Of a DNA stretch of 10,686 nt, positions 1 through 6,589 are shown in pieces. Location: contig JAHEAM010000092.1 of assembly GCA_024642765.1 (NCBI GenBank), positions 1 to 10,686 on the forward strand, written 5' to 3'. The notes under the pieces were generated by a model. The model did no database searches. It worked only from the letters and a program-made list of their open reading frames with translations, and was not told the DNA's origin. The first letter of the stretch is position 1; the number at the start of each line of letters is the position of its first letter. This DNA comes from Planctomycetaceae bacterium (GTDB taxonomy: Bacteria; Planctomycetota; Planctomycetia; Pirellulales; Pirellulaceae). The translations under genes were made by a program, and so were the position numbers.

Positions 1-1113
1 ATGGAAATTGGTACAGCCCGAGTCGGCGTGAACCAAGCGTTAGCCACGTTAAGTCTTGCAAATACAAGTTTCGATTGGGCAAACGAAACGAATCAAAACT
101 TGCTTGAATTGTTGGACATGTTGAAGCAGGGGCCATCACTCGTCGAGCTCAACCAACGCTTCGAGAACAAGTCATTGGGTACCCACCGCAGCGATATCTT
201 TACTGCCTACAGCAAATGGCAACTTGCGACGAAACAAGTGGACCGCGCTGAGCGACCTGAAACGCAAGGCGCGATTCCGCAAAAAGTGATTGACGAACGA
301 AAAAAGGAATTGGATGTCGCCCATGCGGAATTAGATGGGCTAATCGAAGAATCTAGGTTCCAGACACTGCAGGATCTAAAGAAGGCGCAAGCTGACAGGG
401 ATCAAGCAACACAAGCTTTGGAAACGGCGAAAGAGCGTTTGGCCGCACTGCTGGGACCTTTCGCGCAGATTCAAGTGGAGCCTGACGAATCCGAGAAAAC
501 TGACGGTCCGCTGCAAGACAAAGAGTTGGGAATCAACGAGTTGATCTTGATTTCGCCTCAGGATGGCGATGTCGTCGAACTTCGCTCAACGCCGGGGTCG
601 CGATTTCAATCCGGCGAAACAATTGTCGTATTGGCCAACACTCAAGACGTTTGGGTTGAGGGCCAAATACCTCAACAGGATGTCGGTTTGTTGAATTTGC
701 AAGTTGGACAGGCAGTCACTGTCGTCATTCCGGGTGCCTCCGAAGATTCTTTTGATGCAAAGATCAAGTTCTTTTCCACGTCCGTTTCATCGGATTCATT
801 AGCGTTGCCGTTGACGGCAGAAATTCAAAACAATTCTCATGGGTTGCGGCCTGGAATGATGGCTTGGGTGGCCGTCCCATTCGGGGCGCCTCGAACTGGA
901 TTGGCGATTCCGGAATCGGCGATTCAAACGGAGGGCGATCGTACTTTTGTGTTTGTTGAGGTTGACCCAACTCACTTTAAACGCACAGATGTCGAAGTAG
1001 GAGAACATTGCAATAGTTTTGTCGAAATCAAGTCGGGAATAAAAGCTGGCGATCGCATCGTCACGCAGAATGCGTTTTTCCTAAAGTCCGAAATGTTGTT
1101 GGAATCCGAATGA
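1..1113 (+). CDS. RND efflux periplasmic adaptor (membrane fusion protein, CzcB/CusB type), 5'-truncated by the window edge
   Basis: This is the periplasmic adaptor that links an inner-membrane RND metal pump to an outer-membrane channel. The 370 visible residues show the later domains of the family in order. Residues about 1-152 are a long charged helical hairpin ending in KERLAALLG. Residues 182-212 are the second half of the lipoyl domain (ISPQDGDVVEL, then GSRFQSGETIVVLA). Residues 217-295 form the beta-barrel domain (DVWVEGQIPQQDVG, GLRPGMMAWV). Residues 297-365 are the membrane-proximal domain (AIPESAI, then GIKAGDRIVTQNAFFLKSE). The signal peptide and first lipoyl half, normally about 100 residues or more, are missing. 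The frame is open from base 1, so the ATG at base 1 is probably internal and the gene most likely begins upstream. The pump gene follows after 16 bases, as in an operon. Metal specificity cannot be read from this subunit; no Met- or His-rich metal-binding stretch is visible. Confidence 0.9.
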   Translation: MEIGTARVGVNQALATLSLANTSFDWANETNQNLLELLDMLKQGPSLVELNQRFENKSLGTHRSDIFTAYSKWQLATKQVDRAERPETQGAIPQKVIDERKKELDVAHAELDGLIEESRFQTLQDLKKAQADRDQATQALETAKERLAALLGPFAQIQVEPDESEKTDGPLQDKELGINELILISPQDGDVVELRSTPGSRFQSGETIVVLANTQDVWVEGQIPQQDVGLLNLQVGQAVTVVIPGASEDSFDAKIKFFSTSVSSDSLALPLTAEIQNNSHGLRPGMMAWVAVPFGAPRTGLAIPESAIQTEGDRTFVFVEVDPTHFKRTDVEVGEHCNSFVEIKSGIKAGDRIVTQNAFFLKSEMLLESE

Positions 1114-1115
1114 GC

Positions 1116-1121
1116 GGGGAG
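1116..1121 (+). promoter_or_regulatory. Shine-Dalgarno GGGGAG fixing the GTG start of the RND pump gene
   Basis: GGGGAG lies 8 bases before the GTG at 1130, inside the 16-base gap after the adaptor stop (TGA, 1111-1113). It supports the unusual GTG start, whose product MLIKLIDFSLNNRF is the normal N-terminus of CzcA-type pumps directly before the first membrane helix. The close spacing implies translation from the same mRNA as the adaptor. Confidence 0.65.
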
Positions 1122-1129
1122 TCGCATCT

Positions 1130-4100
1130 GTGTTAATCAAACTGATTGATTTTTCGCTCAATAATCGATTTTTAATCATTGTATTGATGAGCCTTGTCGC
1201 CGTGATGGGGGTGTTTAGCGCATTGCAAATACCTATTGATGCGGTGCCGGACATGACCAATACCCAGGTTCAGATTCTGACAGATGCTGGGACGTTGTCT
1301 CCTCTGGAAGTGGAACAACTGGTTTCGTATCCGCTTGAAGCAACCATGTCGGGTTTGCCAGACGTCGAAGAGATTCGCAGTATCTCGAAATTGGGTCTGT
1401 CGGTTGTTACGGTTGTTTTCAGGGAACGAACCGATTTGCAATTGGCTCGAAATTGGGTCAGTGAACGATTGCCGAACGCAAAAGCAAAAATTGGAATTTA
1501 CGGCGATCCACAGATCGGAACACCAACAACGGCTTTGGGCGAAATCCTGCAGTTTGAGGTCAAGGGTACGACACAAACTCCCATGGAATTGCGATCGATT
1601 TTGGAATGGCAAATTGCGCCGCGGTTACGTGAGACACGTGGTGTTACCGACGTCAACTCGCATGGCGGCTACTATCGCACGTATGAAGTCCAAGTGGACC
1701 CTGAACGCCTTGCATCTTACGGTTTGGGGATGAACGAGGTCATCTCAGCGATTGAAAACAATAATCAAAACACCGGTGGCGGCTATATCGTCCATTTCGG
1801 GGAACAACGCTTTGTGCGTGGGCAAGCCTTTTTGCAATCGATGTCGGATATCGAACAAGTTGTGGTGAAGAGTCGCCCCAACGGTTTGCCAATTCTTGTC
1901 CGCGACGTTGGACAAGTTGTTTTGGAACCCTTTCCTCGACAAGGGTTGGTGACGCGCGATGGCCGCGGCGAAATTGTCACGGGTATGGCCATGATGTTGC
2001 GAGGCGAGAATTCCAGGACTGTGGTTGAAGCGGTCAAGGAGAAGTTGGCAGAAATCAGTGTGTCGCTTCCAGCGGGTGTTACGGTCGAAGTTATTTACGA
2101 TCGCGCACATTTGATCAATCGAACATTGAATACTGTTTTGAAAAACCTGTTGGAAGGCGGCATTTTGGTCGTCGTCGTGTTATTTGTGATGCTTGGGAAT
2201 TTCCGGGCGGGGATCATTGTGGCGATGGCGATTCCATTGTCGATGTTGTTTGCGACGAACATCATGATGTACGCAGCGATTAGTGCGAGTCTCATGAGTT
2301 TAGGGGCGATTGATTTTGGGTTGATCGTTGATAGCAGTGTGATCATGATCGAAAACTGTATTCGGCGATTAGCGGAGCGCTCACAGGAGTTGCCGGCAGG
2401 GACATTTCTAACGCCTCGAGAACGAATGTCGATAATTCGAAACGCGGCTATTGAGGTTCGTAAGCCTACAATGTTTGGCGAATTGATTATCGCTGTCGTT
2501 TATTTGCCGATTTTGTTTCTGGAAGGGACGGAAGGCAAGTTGTTTCGCCCAATGGCGTTGACTGTTTTGTTTGCGTTGGCCGGTTCACTTGTTTTGTCAT
2601 TGACATTAATGCCTGTATTAGCGTTCTTGGGCTTGCCGAAGCGTGTTGAAGAGAAGGACGTTTGGTTGATCCGCTTGATTAAGTTTATCTATCGACCAGT
2701 CGTTGCCCTTGCGGTGAGAGTTCCCGTTATGACGTTGGCAGTTGCTTTTTTGTTGGTGGCGATCAGCGTACCGATGGCGCAGCGATTGGGTGCAGAGTTT
2801 ATGCCTCGGCTCGATGAAGGCGATTTGTTGATCGAAGCCGGACGATTGCCAAGTGCTTCGCTCGAAGATGCTGTTCCCCGTTCAACCGAGATCGAAAACA
2901 TCGTAAAGGCTTTTCCGCAAGTCAAGACAGTCTTTTCCAAGACGGGTCGTCCAGAGATCGCAAACGATGTAATGGGGGTACATCAAACGGATGTGTGGGT
3001 GATCTTGAAACCGCGTTCAACTTGGCCTGATCCCGAATTGACTCGCGACCAATTGATCGAGCAACTGGCTGAAAAGCTCCAGAACTCAGTTCCAGGCGTC
3101 ATTTTTGGCTACACGCAACCGATAGAAATGCGTGTCGATGAATTGGTGGCAGGAGTGAAGGCTGACGTTGCGGTTTTGTTGTATGGCGACGATTTGAAGG
3201 TGTTGAGTTCGAAGGCGAAGGAACTTGAACGAGTTCTCAAAGGCATCGAGGGTGCGGTGGACGTCAAGGCCGATATTCAATCGAATATCCCCAGTATTGT
3301 GATTACTCCGAAACGTGAGGAATTGGCTCGCTACGGATTGAGTGTTGCCGACGTCATGTTGGCGATTGAAACGGTTGGAGGTCGGTCGGTTGGACAAATT
3401 CACGACGGTCGTGCACGGTACCCGATTGTGGTACGACTGCCAAAAAAATGGCGCGAAAATATTGAGTTCTTAAAACGCGTTCCTGTTCAGCAACGCAATG
3501 ATTATCCGATCACGTTGGGGAGCGTTGCAAAGATTGAGTTGGAAGAATCACCGCCAGGCATTGAGCACGATTCGGGAAGAAGGCGAACATTTGTTGCCGC
3601 AAATGTTCGCAACCGTGACGTTGCAAGTTTTGTTCAAGAGGCGCAGGAAACCATTAAACGTGAAGTTAAACTTGACGCGGGATACTCGATAGAATGGGGT
3701 GGCGATTTTGAGAACTTGCAATCAGCTAGTTTACGATTGGCGATCATCACGCCTTTCGTATTGTTGTTGATTTGGATGTTGTTGTTCTCGACATTTAATT
3801 CCGTGCGGTTAGCGATGCTGATATTTTTGGCTGTTCCGATTGCGGCTTCGGGTGGAATCGTAGCGCTGTGGATGCGTTCAATGCCATTCAGTATTTCCGC
3901 GGGCGTTGGCTTCATCGCGCTATTTGGTGTAGCAGTCTTGAACGGTTTGGTGTGGGTTAGCGGAGCCGAAAACGCTCGGCGCAGCGGACTTGCGGCCAAG
4001 GATGCCGCCTTGCTCACGGCTGAGACACGATTGCGGCCGGTATTGATGACTGCGCTTGTCGCCAGTTTGGGGTTCGCTCCAATGGCCTTGAGTTCTAGCG

Positions 4101-4255
4101 CAGGCGCGGAAATTCAACGGCCTTTGGCCAGCGTGGTGATTGGGGGCCTCGTGACATCCACGCTATTAACTGCGATTGTCATCCCAGCTATCTATCCTTG
4201 GTTTGCACCGAAGAAGATCGATGAAGAGCGGGATGAATCTATTGCAGTCGGTTAA
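1130..4255 (+). CDS. czcA: Heavy-metal efflux RND transporter, CzcA/CusA family (likely divalent cation type)
   Basis: This inner-membrane proton antiporter is the engine of a three-part metal exporter. It is complete at 1041 residues, close to CzcA (about 1060). Visible are TM1 (residues about 13-33), the first porter region (36-330), a TM bundle (about 336-500), TM7 (about 528-550), the second porter region (551-820) and the C-terminal TM bundle ending AIVIPAIYPWF. The proton-relay signature in TM4 is present as D395-F-G-x3-D401-S-S-x4-E408-N, matching the three acidic residues of CzcA. The family stretches GAEFMPRLDEGDLL (554-567) and TQPIEMRVDELVAGV (662-676) resemble CzcA. Where CusA carries its first copper-binding methionine after EGDLL, this protein has I-E (E569), which argues against Cu/Ag; that alignment is by eye. 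The start is GTG. One oddity is Ser-Ser where the divalent-cation signature usually has Gly-Ala. The symbol is by family resemblance; the true substrate is inferred. Confidence 0.93.
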   Translation: MLIKLIDFSLNNRFLIIVLMSLVAVMGVFSALQIPIDAVPDMTNTQVQILTDAGTLSPLEVEQLVSYPLEATMSGLPDVEEIRSISKLGLSVVTVVFRERTDLQLARNWVSERLPNAKAKIGIYGDPQIGTPTTALGEILQFEVKGTTQTPMELRSILEWQIAPRLRETRGVTDVNSHGGYYRTYEVQVDPERLASYGLGMNEVISAIENNNQNTGGGYIVHFGEQRFVRGQAFLQSMSDIEQVVVKSRPNGLPILVRDVGQVVLEPFPRQGLVTRDGRGEIVTGMAMMLRGENSRTVVEAVKEKLAEISVSLPAGVTVEVIYDRAHLINRTLNTVLKNLLEGGILVVVVLFVMLGNFRAGIIVAMAIPLSMLFATNIMMYAAISASLMSLGAIDFGLIVDSSVIMIENCIRRLAERSQELPAGTFLTPRERMSIIRNAAIEVRKPTMFGELIIAVVYLPILFLEGTEGKLFRPMALTVLFALAGSLVLSLTLMPVLAFLGLPKRVEEKDVWLIRLIKFIYRPVVALAVRVPVMTLAVAFLLVAISVPMAQRLGAEFMPRLDEGDLLIEAGRLPSASLEDAVPRSTEIENIVKAFPQVKTVFSKTGRPEIANDVMGVHQTDVWVILKPRSTWPDPELTRDQLIEQLAEKLQNSVPGVIFGYTQPIEMRVDELVAGVKADVAVLLYGDDLKVLSSKAKELERVLKGIEGAVDVKADIQSNIPSIVITPKREELARYGLSVADVMLAIETVGGRSVGQIHDGRARYPIVVRLPKKWRENIEFLKRVPVQQRNDYPITLGSVAKIELEESPPGIEHDSGRRRTFVAANVRNRDVASFVQEAQETIKREVKLDAGYSIEWGGDFENLQSASLRLAIITPFVLLLIWMLLFSTFNSVRLAMLIFLAVPIAASGGIVALWMRSMPFSISAGVGFIALFGVAVLNGLVWVSGAENARRSGLAAKDAALLTAETRLRPVLMTALVASLGFAPMALSSSAGAEIQRPLASVVIGGLVTSTLLTAIVIPAIYPWFAPKKIDEERDESIAVG

Positions 4256-5438
4256 TTGCCTTTTCGGCGACGAGCTTGCCGATGTTCAAGGAGGCCGTGG
4301 CCGCTGGCGATGGCGCATTGTTGACATGAATCATGTTTTCAGTCTCAACGATTAGGAAATCGTCAACCAAGGAACCGTCCGGCAAAACGGCTTGCGCCCG
4401 AACACCTGCCGGAGCGCTGTGCAAATGTTCGGCTCGAATCTCAGGCATCAGTCGTTGCAGTGCCCTCACAAACGCCGCCTTGCTAAACGAACGCCACATT
4501 TCACCAAAGCCCATTTTCCAGTGCTTCAGCGCCATGCGTATGAAGCCCGAGTAGGTGAGACTCTCAAACAAGTCGGGCAGATTGATTTTGGTTTTCGTAT
4601 AACCCTCGCGAGCAAACGCCAAAACTGCATTCGGTCCGCATTCAACGCCGCCCATGATCATCCGAGTGAAATGGACACCCAGAAACGGAAACTTTGGATC
4701 GGGAACGGGGTAGATCAAATTCTTGCATAAATGTGCGGCTGCCGGTGTGAGTTCGAAATACTCGCCGCGAAAAGGAATGATCTTGGCGGATGGTTTGTGA
4801 CCAGACAATTTAGTTACGCGGTCACAATGCAAACCGGCGCAGTTGATGACTAATCGCGCTACGGTTTCGCCTTGCGAATGATAGACGACAGATTCTTTGG
4901 AGTTATTGTCAATTTTGGTAACACGCGCGTTAACTTGAATATCGTTGCCGCGCATTCTGAGGATTTTGCCGAGAGTCTCACAGACTTGGCGGTAGTTCAC
5001 AATACCGGCTTCGGGAACGTGTAACGCAGCGATTCCAGCCGCATGAGGCTCGATTTCCAGCAGCCGTTCACGGCCAATTCGTTCGCAGGAGACACCGTTT
5101 TGTTTGCCTCGCTCTTGAATGCGTTCCAGGGCAGGTAATTCTGATTGGTCGATGGCGACGATCACTTTTCCGCAGATCTCGTAGTCGATATCGTGTTCGG
5201 CGCAGAACTGTTCCATCGCCAATTTTCCAGCGCGACAATTGACGGCCTTAAGCGAACCAGGCTTGTAGTAAATGCCAGTGTGAAGAACGCCCGAATTATG
5301 GCCCGTTTGATGCACGGCTAACGCGTTTTCCTTTTCCAAAACAACGATTTTGAGATCAGGATGGATTGCGGAAAGTTGATAGGCAGTCGCCAGTCCGACA
5401 ATTCCGCCACCAACAATGCAAACGTCAACAGTCGCCAT
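4239..5438 (-). CDS. lhgO: L-2-hydroxyglutarate oxidase (FAD-dependent, DAO family)
   Basis: LhgO (YgaF) oxidises L-2-hydroxyglutarate to 2-oxoglutarate with FAD and hands electrons to the membrane quinone pool; it acts as metabolite repair or in glutarate breakdown. The 399 residues are slightly short of E. coli LhgO (about 420) but complete at both ends. Visible are the N-terminal FAD-binding GGGIVG (10-15), the glutamate of LEKE (34-37), and the highly family-specific HQTGHNSGVLHTGIYYKPGS (43-62). NCAGLHCDRV (199-208) is the second dinucleotide contact. The C-terminal FAD region is GVRAQAVLPDGSLVDDF (345-361) followed by HVNNAPSPAATASLNIG (371-387). No membrane helix is evident, so membrane contact would be peripheral. 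The ATG is followed at once by the beta strand of the FAD fold; GAG about 9 bases upstream is a weak ribosome site. The stop (TAG, 4239-4241) lies within the pump gene's 3' end. No gene for glutarate hydroxylation or GABA breakdown is adjacent, so a repair role is more likely. Confidence 0.93.
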   Translation of the reverse strand: MATVDVCIVGGGIVGLATAYQLSAIHPDLKIVVLEKENALAVHQTGHNSGVLHTGIYYKPGSLKAVNCRAGKLAMEQFCAEHDIDYEICGKVIVAIDQSELPALERIQERGKQNGVSCERIGRERLLEIEPHAAGIAALHVPEAGIVNYRQVCETLGKILRMRGNDIQVNARVTKIDNNSKESVVYHSQGETVARLVINCAGLHCDRVTKLSGHKPSAKIIPFRGEYFELTPAAAHLCKNLIYPVPDPKFPFLGVHFTRMIMGGVECGPNAVLAFAREGYTKTKINLPDLFESLTYSGFIRMALKHWKMGFGEMWRSFSKAAFVRALQRLMPEIRAEHLHSAPAGVRAQAVLPDGSLVDDFLIVETENMIHVNNAPSPAATASLNIGKLVAEKAINRLQ

Positions 5439-5503
5439 ATATTAATTCTCGCCAACGGATCGTACGCGCCAAATGGACCACAAACCAATTGCATTCTGAA
5501 AAC

Positions 5504-5527
5504 AAAAAAAGCTGGGCAGCACCGAGC
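5504..5527 (-). terminator. Rho-independent terminator candidate, minus strand, upstream of lhgO
   Basis: Read on the minus strand, GCTCGG (5527-5522), loop TGCTG and CCCAGC (5516-5511) form a 6-bp stem with one C-C mismatch, followed directly by seven T (5510-5504). This is the classic intrinsic-terminator arrangement. It lies 66 bases before the lhgO start and 15 bases after the stop of a doubtful minus-strand frame, so it would end a transcript coming from the gap or act as an attenuator in the lhgO leader. The stem is short, so efficiency is uncertain. Confidence 0.45.
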
Positions 5528-5541
5528 GCAGATTGCAATTT

Positions 5542-5739
5542 TTATTTTACTTGAAAGCAACCCAGCGAATAGATGCCGTTAGCCGCCAACAGCATTCGTC
5601 TCGACACATCATTGCTTACATAGCACCATTCAAAATCTCTACGATACTGCGTTCTTGTTTCGTCGAACCGCATTGGTAGTATTGTTGGTAACAAAAATGC
5701 CCAGGTGATGGATGATTTCATAAGCGAACTCGGTTCCAA
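5542..5739 (-). CDS. Doubtful small ORF, unknown product
   Basis: A 65-codon frame begins with TTG, with an in-frame ATG six codons later that would give 59 residues. The ATG version starts MKSSITWAFLLPTILPM, a lysine plus a short hydrophobic run resembling a weak signal or anchor, followed by a polar charged part (RTQYRRDFEWCYVSND) and the end LGCFQVK. I recognise no family. The only support is position: the stop lies just upstream of the minus-strand terminator candidate. GAG seven bases before the ATG is a poor ribosome site. Frames of this length occur by chance, so it may equally be non-coding or part of a small RNA. Confidence 0.15.
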   Translation of the reverse strand: MEPSSLMKSSITWAFLLPTILPMRFDETRTQYRRDFEWCYVSNDVSRRMLLAANGIYSLGCFQVK

Positions 5740-5852
5740 CCAGATGTGGATACTGCGTGCCTGTCATGGAACTTGAAAAATAACGGCAGACACTAGTCAA
5801 ATATCACGCGCAGACTGAGCCGCAAGAATGGCTTGAGAAAATTTCTAGCCGG

Positions 5853-5870
5853 ACCACAAGTAACTGTGGT
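5853..5870. repeat. Perfect 6-bp inverted repeat (hairpin) in the gap
   Basis: ACCACA and TGTGGT flank a six-base loop (AGTAAC). No T-run or A-run adjoins it, so it is not a clear terminator. It lies about 120 bases upstream of the promoter candidate for the CoA-binding gene. It could be an operator or chance. Confidence 0.25.
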
Positions 5871-5990
5871 TTGAGATTTGAACTACAAATGACTATTTCC
5901 GAGGTCCTGTCAGCGAGCAAGAAGGTTAAAGTTGCTGGCGATAGGTACACAACGCCTAAGAGTTTTAGTCTCTTTGGCTGTGACGCTGAA

Positions 5991-6019
5991 TTGGCAGTTT
6001 ATTACTTTCTGAATTTAAG
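5991..6019 (+). promoter_or_regulatory. Sigma-70-like promoter candidate for the CoA-binding gene
   Basis: TTGGCA (5991-5996) and TTTAAG (6014-6019) are separated by 17 bases, giving 5/6 and 4/6 matches to the usual -35 and -10 boxes. Transcription would begin near 6026, leaving a leader of about 17 bases that contains the GAAGAG ribosome site (6028-6033). This placement also argues against the TTG at 6022 as the start codon. Confidence 0.4.
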
Positions 6020-6027
6020 AATTGAGC

Positions 6028-6033
6028 GAAGAG
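6028..6033 (+). promoter_or_regulatory. Shine-Dalgarno GAAGAG deciding the ATG start at 6043
   Basis: GAAGAG lies 9 bases before the ATG at 6043. The longer reading from the TTG at 6022 would put this site inside the coding region and has no ribosome site of its own. The ATG is therefore preferred. Confidence 0.55.
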
Positions 6034-6042
6034 TCGCATTTT

Positions 6043-6441
6043 ATGGGCAATATTAAAAAATTCCTTGCAGCGAAAACCTACGCTGTCGCTGGCGCTTCCA
6101 ACAATCGTAAGAAGTACGGCAACATAGTTTTTCGCGCGTTGATTGCGGCGGGACGCGAGGTTTACCCGTTGAATCTCACAGCGAGCGAGATTGAAGGTCG
6201 CCAAGCGTACGCGTCGATCTCCGAGCTTCAACTTATACCGGAAGCACTGTCAATTGTCACACCTCCCCACGCAACACGTCAAGTCATAGCGGAGGCAATC
6301 ACCGCAGGCGTGAAACACATTTGGATGCAACCCGGAGCCCAAGATGAACAAGCCAGCAAAGCCGCACGTGATGCCGGAATTAATGTCATCGACGACGGCA
6401 GTTGTATCTTGGTGCTACTCGCGAGGGCGAAAAGTAGATAG
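6043..6441 (+). CDS. CoA-binding (YccU-like, Rossmann-fold) protein
   Basis: This is a small cytoplasmic protein of the CoA-binding domain family (YccU type), related to the CoA-binding part of succinyl-CoA synthetase alpha subunits. The exact role of the stand-alone proteins is not established. From the ATG it is 132 residues, a usual length. The family pattern is visible in order: the strand and nucleotide loop VAGASN (15-20), the second strand with YPLN (41-44), EIEGRQAYASISEL (49-62), the third strand IVTPPHAT (71-78), and the signature KHIWMQPGA (91-99) followed by GINVIDDGSCILV with Cys121. TTG at 6022 would add seven residues but is disfavoured by the ribosome site and promoter positions. 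The gene stands alone: divergent from lhgO and convergent with the outer-membrane protein gene. No catalytic partner is adjacent, so nothing in the context narrows its function. Confidence 0.88.
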   Translation: MGNIKKFLAAKTYAVAGASNNRKKYGNIVFRALIAAGREVYPLNLTASEIEGRQAYASISELQLIPEALSIVTPPHATRQVIAEAITAGVKHIWMQPGAQDEQASKAARDAGINVIDDGSCILVLLARAKSR

Positions 6442-6570
6442 ATCAGCGATTTCCCTTCGAAACAACTTCTCGCTCACAGCGCCGCAAACTTGATACTCGC
6501 TTTTTGAAGGATCAGGGAATCGAATTTTCGACGGAAACTTGGGCATCGACAGACCTTCTTAGGAATACTC

Positions 6571-6589
6571 TTTTACCCTATCGGTAAAA
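6571..6589 (-). repeat. Inverted repeat spanning the stop codon of the BBP7 gene
   Basis: TTTTACC (6571-6577) and GGTAAAA (6583-6589) are perfect complements around a five-base loop that holds the TAG stop of the minus-strand gene. As RNA this forms a 7-bp, AT-rich hairpin. No T-run follows on the minus strand, so it is a weak terminator candidate at best; it could instead protect the 3' end. The rest of the convergent spacer (6442-6577) shows no convincing stem with a T-run. Confidence 0.3.

Larger units (their letters stand above)
5439..6042. other. 604-base divergent intergenic region between lhgO and the CoA-binding gene
   Basis: No convincing gene is visible here. The region holds a terminator candidate facing left (5504-5527), a doubtful minus-strand frame of 65 codons (5542-5739, TTG start; 59 codons from an internal ATG at 5719-5721), a 6-bp hairpin (5853-5870) and a promoter candidate facing right (5991-6019). 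The translations I read do not resemble known families, and no tRNA cloverleaf was found. It is unusually long for this window, where other spacers are 16-267 bases, so it may hold a degraded gene or a small RNA. Confidence 0.5.

Noticed and set aside
1172..2346. Several antisense frames of 80-146 codons inside the pump gene
   Set aside because: They lie opposite a gene with unmistakable RND family motifs, and their translations (rich in His, Arg, Gln, Asn) resemble no protein family; they are shadows of the real gene.
1130..4255. Assignment of the pump to copper/silver export (CusA)
   Set aside because: The Met that follows EGDLL in CusA is replaced by I-E, and the segments TQPIEMRVDELVAGV and DFGxxxD follow the CzcA pattern instead.
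5851..5907. GGACC/GGTCC pair enclosing about 47 bases, considered as a tRNA or structured RNA
   Set aside because: Too short for a tRNA, no T-arm or anticodon stem could be placed, and the 5-bp pair is not extended.
5871..6056. Plus-strand frame of 61 codons in the gap before the CoA-binding gene
   Set aside because: It overlaps the start of the CoA-binding gene in another frame, spans the promoter candidate, begins without a ribosome site, and resembles nothing known.
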